Source: Candidatus Shapirobacteria bacterium (lineage in GTDB: Bacteria; Patescibacteriota; Microgenomatia; UBA12405). Taken from it: a stretch of DNA of 33,464 bases. The DNA lies in assembly GCA_018062705.1 (NCBI GenBank), contig JAGORQ010000012.1:1-33464 (forward strand), in the 5' to 3' direction. Within the stretch, counting starts at the first letter, position 1. Each line of letters opens with the position of its first letter. A program made the position numbers and the translations under genes. The notes beneath the pieces were generated by a model. That model did no database searches, was not told where the DNA came from, and was given only the letters and a program-made list of their open reading frames with translations. Shown here piece by piece: positions 29,328-33,464 of the stretch.

Positions 29328-31352
29328 CCCCCTAGCCCCCTCCTTTGACAAGGAGGGGGAACTTAATATTTTATTAAATTGTTTTTCATCTATTATTTTT
29401 ATGTTAAGTTTTTTGGCAGTCACGAATTTGGAAGAGTTTGAATCAACCTCATTGGTAATTAGATAGCTGGTGTTTTTGGAAACGGTTGAGGCGACTTTAC
29501 CACCATTATCAATAATTAATTTTTCTAAATCTTTGCGGGGAAGGGAAAGATCACCCGTAATGGCGAAAGAGAGTCCTGATAAAGATTTAAGATTTAAGAT
29601 ATAAGATTTACGAATAACTACATTTGAAATTATTGATTCAATCCAGGGGCGGCGGAGAGAAATACCGTCGATGATTTTTTGGGCTAGGGTGATTTGAAAA
29701 CCTTTGAGAGTCAGTAAATTGGTGGTAGTTAAATTGAGAATTTTTTCGGGCGTGTCAAATCCCCCGTCAATAACTTGTTGTACCCGTTTGGCGGAGAAAT
29801 TTGGAATAATTGAAGCGTCGAAGGCTTCGACTAGACTTAACTCGCGCTTTTTATTGATTTGATGCAAAATATTTTTGGCCGATTTTTCACCGAGATTGTC
29901 GAGAGTGGAGATATCGTCAATGGTTAGTTTGTAAAAATCTCCTGGGACAACAACTTTACCAGCGGTATAGAGTTTACGAATGGTTTTGTCGGATAACCCA
30001 AGAAATCCCAGTGTGTCGCAAAACAGCCGGAGAGAACCAATTATTTGATCGAGACATTGAGGTGTGTTGGGGCAACGGAGAAATTTATCTTCGATTATTA
30101 ACTTGGTATTGCAAGTGGGACAGTGGGTGGGAATTTTTGTGTGGCCGAGGTTGACCTTGGTAATTACTTTTTCGATGTGAGGAATGACATCACCGCGACG
30201 GCTAATTTGAATAATATCACCGATATTGAGATCTTTTTCTTTGACTAAGGCGTAATTAGCCAGCGAGGCAAAAGTAACCATAGCACCTGAGAGCTCCAAT
30301 GGTTCAACTTCGGCTACTGGTGTTACCAGGCCCATAGGACCGACCTGCCAAACAACTGATTTGATAACCGTCTGGTTGGATTGTGAAGGGAATTTGTAGG
30401 CAACTTGATATTTGGGACGATTATTTTTGGTGCCCAGTTTTTTAGATAAACTTAGATCGTTTATTTTTATAACCAGACCGTCGATTTCAAAAGGATAGGA
30501 TAAGCGCTTGGAGACAAAAAATTCTTGATAGATTTTTTCAATATCATCAAACGAATTGCAGAGAGTTGATTCGACGGGGGTGAAGCCAAGAGATGTTAAA
30601 TAATCAATTTTTTGGTTTTCTGTAGAGACGTAGCGCGCTACGTCTCTACGACTATCAAAAAAAATATCAACTGCATAAAGCGAGCAATATTCAGCATATT
30701 TTGAATCTAGCCGTTGGGATAAGCCGGAAGCGGCGTTACGGGGGTTAGAATATTTTTCTTCAGAAGTTTTATTTAATTTTTCAAAATCCTTTTTGGTAAC
30801 TACAATTTCACAACGAACCGAACCGGTAAATTTTTTTGGATTGTTAATATAGTTTTGCATCTTTACCACATTTTGGGTGATAATATCGCCGACTTCACCA
30901 TCACCTCGGGTAATAGCATTAACTATTTGACCACTTCGATATTCAATTTCTAGGGAAATACCGTCGCATTTTGGTTGGACAATCCACCCCCAATCCAATC
31001 CCCCCTCAGTCCCCCCTTTGACAAGGGGGGAGGAAGAATTTTTTAATAAATCCTTATTTTTCAGCTCGAAATAATGAACTAGGTCGTTAAGATTGGTGAC
31101 TTTGTTTTGCGAGCCCATGGGCATGAGATGTTTTTTCTTCTCAAAACCGGTGTCGAAGTTGGGGTGACCAACCTTGGTAAAAATCCGATGATAAGGCAAT
31201 TTTTTCTTCAAGATTTCTTCGAGAGTGTCATAAGTGTGGTCGTCCATAATGGGTTTACTGCCAGTGTAGTAAGCCTTTTTAGCCTCAATTAACAGCTCAC
31301 CAAGTTCTTCGGGGGAAATTTTTTGGAGATTCAGAGAATCGAGAGTAACCAT
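29325..31352 (-). CDS. ligA: NAD-dependent DNA ligase
   Basis: 675 residues, full length. Domain Ia (YYTGSKPIMDDHTYD), adenylation domain with catalytic Lys128 in QPKCDG, GDGEVGD, the SNPRNAASG motif (near 202-210), OB fold, zinc finger CPTC (Cys411, Cys414) plus CPNTPQC, helix-hairpin-helix repeats and a C-terminal BRCT (about 594-665). It seals nicks in replication and repair. The gene carries in-frame repeats of three families: a hairpin repeat encoding part of SSPLVKGGTEGG before Lys128, a perfect REP-like palindrome encoding residues 235-244, and heptamers before the BRCT; another hairpin encodes the terminal SPSLSKEGARG. All key motifs survive, so it should be active. TAAAAT ends six bases before the ATG. 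Confidence 0.96.
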   Translation of the reverse strand: MVTLDSLNLQKISPEELGELLIEAKKAYYTGSKPIMDDHTYDTLEEILKKKLPYHRIFTKVGHPNFDTGFEKKKHLMPMGSQNKVTNLNDLVHYFELKNKDLLKNSSSPLVKGGTEGGLDWGWIVQPKCDGISLEIEYRSGQIVNAITRGDGEVGDIITQNVVKMQNYINNPKKFTGSVRCEIVVTKKDFEKLNKTSEEKYSNPRNAASGLSQRLDSKYAEYCSLYAVDIFFDSRRDVARYVSTENQKIDYLTSLGFTPVESTLCNSFDDIEKIYQEFFVSKRLSYPFEIDGLVIKINDLSLSKKLGTKNNRPKYQVAYKFPSQSNQTVIKSVVWQVGPMGLVTPVAEVEPLELSGAMVTFASLANYALVKEKDLNIGDIIQISRRGDVIPHIEKVITKVNLGHTKIPTHCPTCNTKLIIEDKFLRCPNTPQCLDQIIGSLRLFCDTLGFLGLSDKTIRKLYTAGKVVVPGDFYKLTIDDISTLDNLGEKSAKNILHQINKKRELSLVEAFDASIIPNFSAKRVQQVIDGGFDTPEKILNLTTTNLLTLKGFQITLAQKIIDGISLRRPWIESIISNVVIRKSYILNLKSLSGLSFAITGDLSLPRKDLEKLIIDNGGKVASTVSKNTSYLITNEVDSNSSKFVTAKKLNIKIIDEKQFNKILSSPSLSKEGARG
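29336..29359. repeat. hairpin repeat forming the ligA 3' end
   Basis: CCCCCTCCTT-TGAC-AAGGAGGGGG, a perfect 10-bp stem with TGAC loop, preceded by CTAGCC. It supplies the codons of the ligase C-terminus after the BRCT domain. Confidence 0.85.
29583..29610. repeat. heptamer tandem repeat (4 x 7) in ligA
   Basis: AGATTTA, AGATTTA, AGATATA, AGATTTA. It encodes part of SYILNLKSL (residues about 581-590), the linker between the helix-hairpin-helix region and the BRCT domain. Confidence 0.85.
30622..30649. repeat. REP-like palindrome inside ligA
   Basis: Perfect 28-bp palindrome with left half GTAGAGACGTAGCG. In frame it encodes RRDVARYVST (residues 235-244), in a loop of the adenylation domain where other ligases have a variable sequence. 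Confidence 0.92.
31011..31030. repeat. hairpin repeat inside ligA
   Basis: CCCCCCTT-TGAC-AAGGGGGG, a perfect 8-bp stem. With its flanks (AATCCACCCCCAATCC) it encodes SSSPLVKGGTEGGLDWG (residues about 106-122), an apparent insertion between the helical domain and the strand carrying the catalytic lysine. Confidence 0.85.
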
Positions 31353-31358
31353 TGATAT

Positions 31359-31364
31359 ATTTTA
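31359..31364 (-). promoter_or_regulatory. -10 box of leaderless promoter, ligA
   Basis: TAAAAT on the minus strand, six bases (ATATCA) before the ATG at 31352. It overlaps the -35 box of the divergent promoter, so the two may compete. Confidence 0.55.
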
Positions 31365-31388
31365 CACTGAGGAAGGTAGGTGTAGAAT
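31361..31388 (+). promoter_or_regulatory. sigma70-like leaderless promoter
   Basis: TTTACA (31361-31366), 16 bases, TAGAAT (31383-31388), six bases, ATG at 31395. Same geometry as the promoter of the other coiled-coil gene at 9223. Confidence 0.6.
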
Positions 31389-31394
31389 TTTAAT

Positions 31395-31712
31395 ATGAAG
31401 CAGATGACTCAAAAATATTTTACAAAGAAAGATGGTGAGGAGTTGGAGAATAGATTGACCAAGAACTTAACCAGAGATTTGACGCAAGTTATTGATGCTA
31501 AGTTGCAAGGTGAAATGACAAAATTGAAATATGAACTTCAAGATGAACAAAAAAAGTTTTTGAACGAAATGCATAATTTGGTTGATGGTTTGGTGACTGA
31601 AGCCAAGGACAATCAAAGTTTTCGAGCGACAGTTAGCTACCAAACAAACGAGAACACGGAAAAGATTATTAGGCTAGAAAAAAAAGTTTTTGGAGTTGGT
31701 TCGACTTACTAG
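31395..31712 (+). CDS. small coiled-coil protein
   Basis: 105 residues, highly charged, predicted to be one long helix: FTKKDGEELENRLTKNLTRDL at the N-terminus and NENTEKIIRLEKKVFGVG at the end. The end resembles that of the protein at 9257 (RIEDHEKRIAKVEKVV), and KYFTKKDGEEL recalls its ATKKDL repeats, so the two are probably distant paralogues. No signal peptide. Function unknown; oligomeric scaffold is the most that can be inferred. Its stop overlaps the convergent Fic gene by four bases. Confidence 0.7.
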   Translation: MKQMTQKYFTKKDGEELENRLTKNLTRDLTQVIDAKLQGEMTKLKYELQDEQKKFLNEMHNLVDGLVTEAKDNQSFRATVSYQTNENTEKIIRLEKKVFGVGSTY

Positions 31713-32842
31713 ATATTGGCTAGACAGTAATAGGCGCCTTTGGTTGATCCTCGCTTCTCGACAACTTTATCATCGATGAGTTTTTTGAGGTCACGCCATA
31801 TAGTGTCGTCACTGACCATAGGCAGAAGGGATTGGGCGTCAGGCATACGGAGACCACCAAATTGTTGCATGTATTCAACTAGTTTTATTTGGCGTTCGGT
31901 GAGGTGAACCTGCTTGCCACCCAATTTTTGTTTGAATTTGATGTCGCGGGAGAGTGACTGGACCTTTTCTTTGACTCGATTTAATTCGATACCCAGTGCT
32001 TCGGTAAAATATTCAATCCAGCGGGTGAGGTCGCGTTTGAAAATATCACTACCTTGAATGTGTGTCTCTTGAATAGTGTTGTAGTAGGTTTCAGCATTGC
32101 GATCAAAATATTCTTCGAGGGAAAATAATCGACGAATGTCATATCCTTCTACAAATAATGGTAGTGTGGCAAAAGCGCGGGACACTCGACCATTGCCTTC
32201 AATAAAAGGATGGATGGCCACTAAAATGTATTGAGAAATGGCTGACCGAATAGCCGGATGGACTTCGCGAGAATCTTTGAAATTTAACCAGGAAATAAAA
32301 TCGGTGACCAAATAAGGAACTTCAATGGCGGCTGGTGGGCGGTGGGCAATTTCACCGGTCCGAGTATTTTTGAGGACTACTTGCTGGTGACGATATTTAC
32401 CAACTTCAATTTCGGGGATAACTTTGGAAGTGGTGAGAGTGTGAATTTTTTTGATGATGGTTTCACTATAGAAAAATGGTCGGTGGCCTGACTCGTCAGT
32501 AGACGGGATGCTTTTTTCTTCGGGTAGGGGCATGTTGGCATTGTAGAGTGACCAGAGTTCTTCGAGATAAGACATGACATTGCGATAGTTGATAACTTCT
32601 TGGATATCACGTTGCGTGGCGGTTATTTGTCGGCCTTCTACTAATTTGGCAACCTCTTGGTAGGTGAGGTCGTTACCTTCAATTCTGGTACCAAAATGTA
32701 CAGTACGAACAATAGCCTCTTGCTGGAATTGTTTTTCGTAGGCGGGGATAAGGGGAGCTTCGTCAATAATGGCTTTGGCACCTTCAATAGTGGCAATATT
32801 TTTGAGAATCCGATTATTGATGGTAAATACTGGCGAAAACAT
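31709..32842 (-). CDS. Fic-family protein with C-terminal winged helix
   Basis: 377 residues. The Fic core motif is complete: HPFIEGNGRVSR (His211, Glu215, Asn217, Arg219, Arg222), so AMP transfer to a protein hydroxyl is feasible. The N-terminal inhibitory helix is TRIEGN (Glu55), although the Ser/Thr of the consensus (S/T)xxxE(G/N) is shifted by one place. The C-terminal 65 residues (HLTERQIKLVEYMQQFGGL ... DDTIWRDLKKLIDDKVVEKRGSTKGAYY) form a winged helix, as in Fic proteins that control their own transcription. An inverted repeat at its promoter (32852-32904) may be its operator. Target protein unknown. Confidence 0.92.
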   Translation of the reverse strand: MFSPVFTINNRILKNIATIEGAKAIIDEAPLIPAYEKQFQQEAIVRTVHFGTRIEGNDLTYQEVAKLVEGRQITATQRDIQEVINYRNVMSYLEELWSLYNANMPLPEEKSIPSTDESGHRPFFYSETIIKKIHTLTTSKVIPEIEVGKYRHQQVVLKNTRTGEIAHRPPAAIEVPYLVTDFISWLNFKDSREVHPAIRSAISQYILVAIHPFIEGNGRVSRAFATLPLFVEGYDIRRLFSLEEYFDRNAETYYNTIQETHIQGSDIFKRDLTRWIEYFTEALGIELNRVKEKVQSLSRDIKFKQKLGGKQVHLTERQIKLVEYMQQFGGLRMPDAQSLLPMVSDDTIWRDLKKLIDDKVVEKRGSTKGAYYCLANI

Positions 32843-32851
32843 CTTAAACGA

Positions 32852-32904
32852 TTAAAAGAGATACTATTTCAAAAAGTAATAGAATTAGCGGTATCTCTTG
32901 TTAA
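32852..32904. promoter_or_regulatory. inverted repeat at fic promoter, putative operator
   Basis: Left arm TTAAAAGAGATAC (32852-32864) and right arm GTATCTCTTGTTAA (32891-32904): 13 matched bases with a single-base gap and a 26-base spacer. The left arm overlaps a TTTAAT -10 box (minus strand, eight bases before the ATG at 32842), so a protein bound here would block the fic promoter. Confidence 0.5.
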
Positions 32905-32959
32905 TTCTGTTGTAACTGAATTATAACACTTTTTTGGCAAGTCAATGAGGGAAAAATGC

Positions 32960-33017
32960 GGGGATTAAATCCCCTGTCTCGACCTGCGGTCGATCCACCC
33001 CCTTTGACGAAAGGGGG
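32960..33017. repeat. three consecutive hairpins before DUF559 gene
   Basis: GGGGATT-A-AATCCCC (32960-32974), TCGACC-TGC-GGTCGA (32979-32993) and CCCCCTTT-GACG-AAAGGGGG (32998-33005 with 33010-33017). The third belongs to the CCCTTTGACAAGGG family with a GACG loop, and is part of a 32-base sequence (32990-33021) repeated in inverse orientation at 33427-33458. Confidence 0.8.
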
Positions 33018-33020
33018 AGC

Positions 33021-33026
33021 TATAAT
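33021..33026 (+). promoter_or_regulatory. -10 box of leaderless promoter, DUF559 gene
   Basis: Consensus TATAAT six bases before the GTG at 33033. The TTGACG of the adjacent hairpin is only 11 bases upstream of it, too near for a standard -35, but is 17 bases from the weaker overlapping hexamer TATTGT (33027-33032). Confidence 0.55.
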
Positions 33027-33032
33027 TATTGT

Positions 33033-33464
33033 GTGAAATATACTGCACCTGAAGAGGCTCGAACTCAGGTGGGAAACTTAAGGTATTTAGAAGAATTGCG
33101 TTTGTTGTCAAAAAGACAAAGAAACAAATCTACATTAGGAGAAATTATCTTCTGGCAAAAAATAAAGGGTGACGCGCTAGGATATCGTTTTTTGAGACAA
33201 AAGCCTGTGGGTAGATTTATTGCCGACTTCTATTGTTCCAAATTAACTTTAGTTATTGAAATTGATGGTGAATATCACAAAAGAACTTTAGAGAGAGACA
33301 AGGGTAGAGACTTATACTTTGTACAGAGAGGTATAAATACTGTAAGGTTCGATAATCAATTTGTTTTGGATAATACTGGTGAGGCAGTTAACCAACTAAG
33401 AACAATAATAACAACTCGAGAAAAAGAGCTCTCCCTTTCGTCAAAGGGAGATGTTCGACGAATG
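33033..33464 (+). CDS. DUF559 / Vsr-like endonuclease-domain protein (3' end beyond window)
   Basis: 144 codons from the GTG at 33033, open to the window edge. The fold signature of DUF559 is clear: STLGEIIFWQKIKGDALGYRF, then LRQKPVGRFIADFYCSKLTLVIEIDGEYH with the PD-(D/E)xK acidic residues (Asp in ADFYC, Glu in IEIDG), and FVQRGINTVRFDN. Members are predicted nucleases related to very-short-patch repair enzymes; the substrate is unknown. The C-terminal codons (ELSLSSKGDVRRM) come from a hairpin repeat, the inverted partner of one just upstream of the start. This bracketing suggests a mobile gene. Confidence 0.85.
   Translation, partial: MKYTAPEEARTQVGNLRYLEELRLLSKRQRNKSTLGEIIFWQKIKGDALGYRFLRQKPVGRFIADFYCSKLTLVIEIDGEYHKRTLERDKGRDLYFVQRGINTVRFDNQFVLDNTGEAVNQLRTIITTREKELSLSSKGDVRRM
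33427..33458. repeat. inverted copy of the 32-bp hairpin element
   Basis: Contains CTCCCTTT-CGTC-AAAGGGAG (33431-33450). Read on the minus strand it matches 32990-33021 at 27 of 32 positions, both running from TCGA to GAGCT. One stem pair differs by a compensatory C-G to T-A change. It lies inside the 3' end of the DUF559 reading frame. Confidence 0.8.

Noticed and set aside
29336-29359. Rho-independent terminator of ligA
   Set aside because: The hairpin lies inside the coding sequence, has no T run on the minus strand, and matches the dispersed repeat.

Overview
The window is a typical stretch of a Patescibacteria / Candidate Phyla Radiation genome, most likely of the Microgenomates group. 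That assignment is an inference, drawn from the compact gene order with overlapping stop and start codons, the small proteins, the families of secreted beta-rich surface proteins, the absence of almost all Shine-Dalgarno sequences, and the palindromic repeats between and inside genes. The standard code with TGA as stop fits every gene, so it is not a recoded lineage such as Gracilibacteria.

Layout. 1-5.1 kb (minus strand): gyrB, a small unknown gene and the 5' two thirds of gyrA, preceded by a SpoU-type RNA methyltransferase. 5.1-6.0 kb: a two-unit palindrome array and a REP-associated (RAYT, HUH/Y1) transposase whose own gene carries the palindrome. 6.0-9.2 kb (minus): membrane PDIDH protein, HEPN-like protein, ferredoxin, exported thioredoxin-fold protein and DHH phosphoesterase. 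9.3-12.9 kb: a coiled-coil gene with 27-bp tandem repeats, then a MacAB-like export system (adaptor, ATPase, permease) and a small unknown gene. 13.0-27.9 kb (plus): a 15-kb run of nine genes for secreted or membrane-anchored surface proteins, including a 1781-residue protein with duplicated modules and a LamG domain and ending with a LytR_C-domain protein. 27.9-31.4 kb (minus): a small unknown gene, tRNA-Ala(CGC), pth, a reduced phosphoribosyltransferase-like gene and ligA. 31.4-33.5 kb: a second coiled-coil gene, a Fic protein with a C-terminal winged helix, and a DUF559 nuclease-like gene running off the end.

Three patterns cut across the annotation. (1) Many genes at transcription-unit starts have a sigma70-like -10 hexamer ending only 5-7 bases before the start codon, which predicts leaderless mRNAs. 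(2) Two hairpin families, GTAGAGACG...CGTCTCTAC (likely the RAYT's REP) and CCCTTTGACAAGGG, are scattered through the window and are also inserted in frame into ligA and into the RAYT gene; a third family, short heptamer tandem repeats, also falls in coding linkers. (3) The DUF559 gene is bracketed by inverted 32-bp copies of the second hairpin family, which makes it a candidate for the autonomous partner of that repeat. The second family also supplies a TTGACA -35 box to the surface-protein operon.
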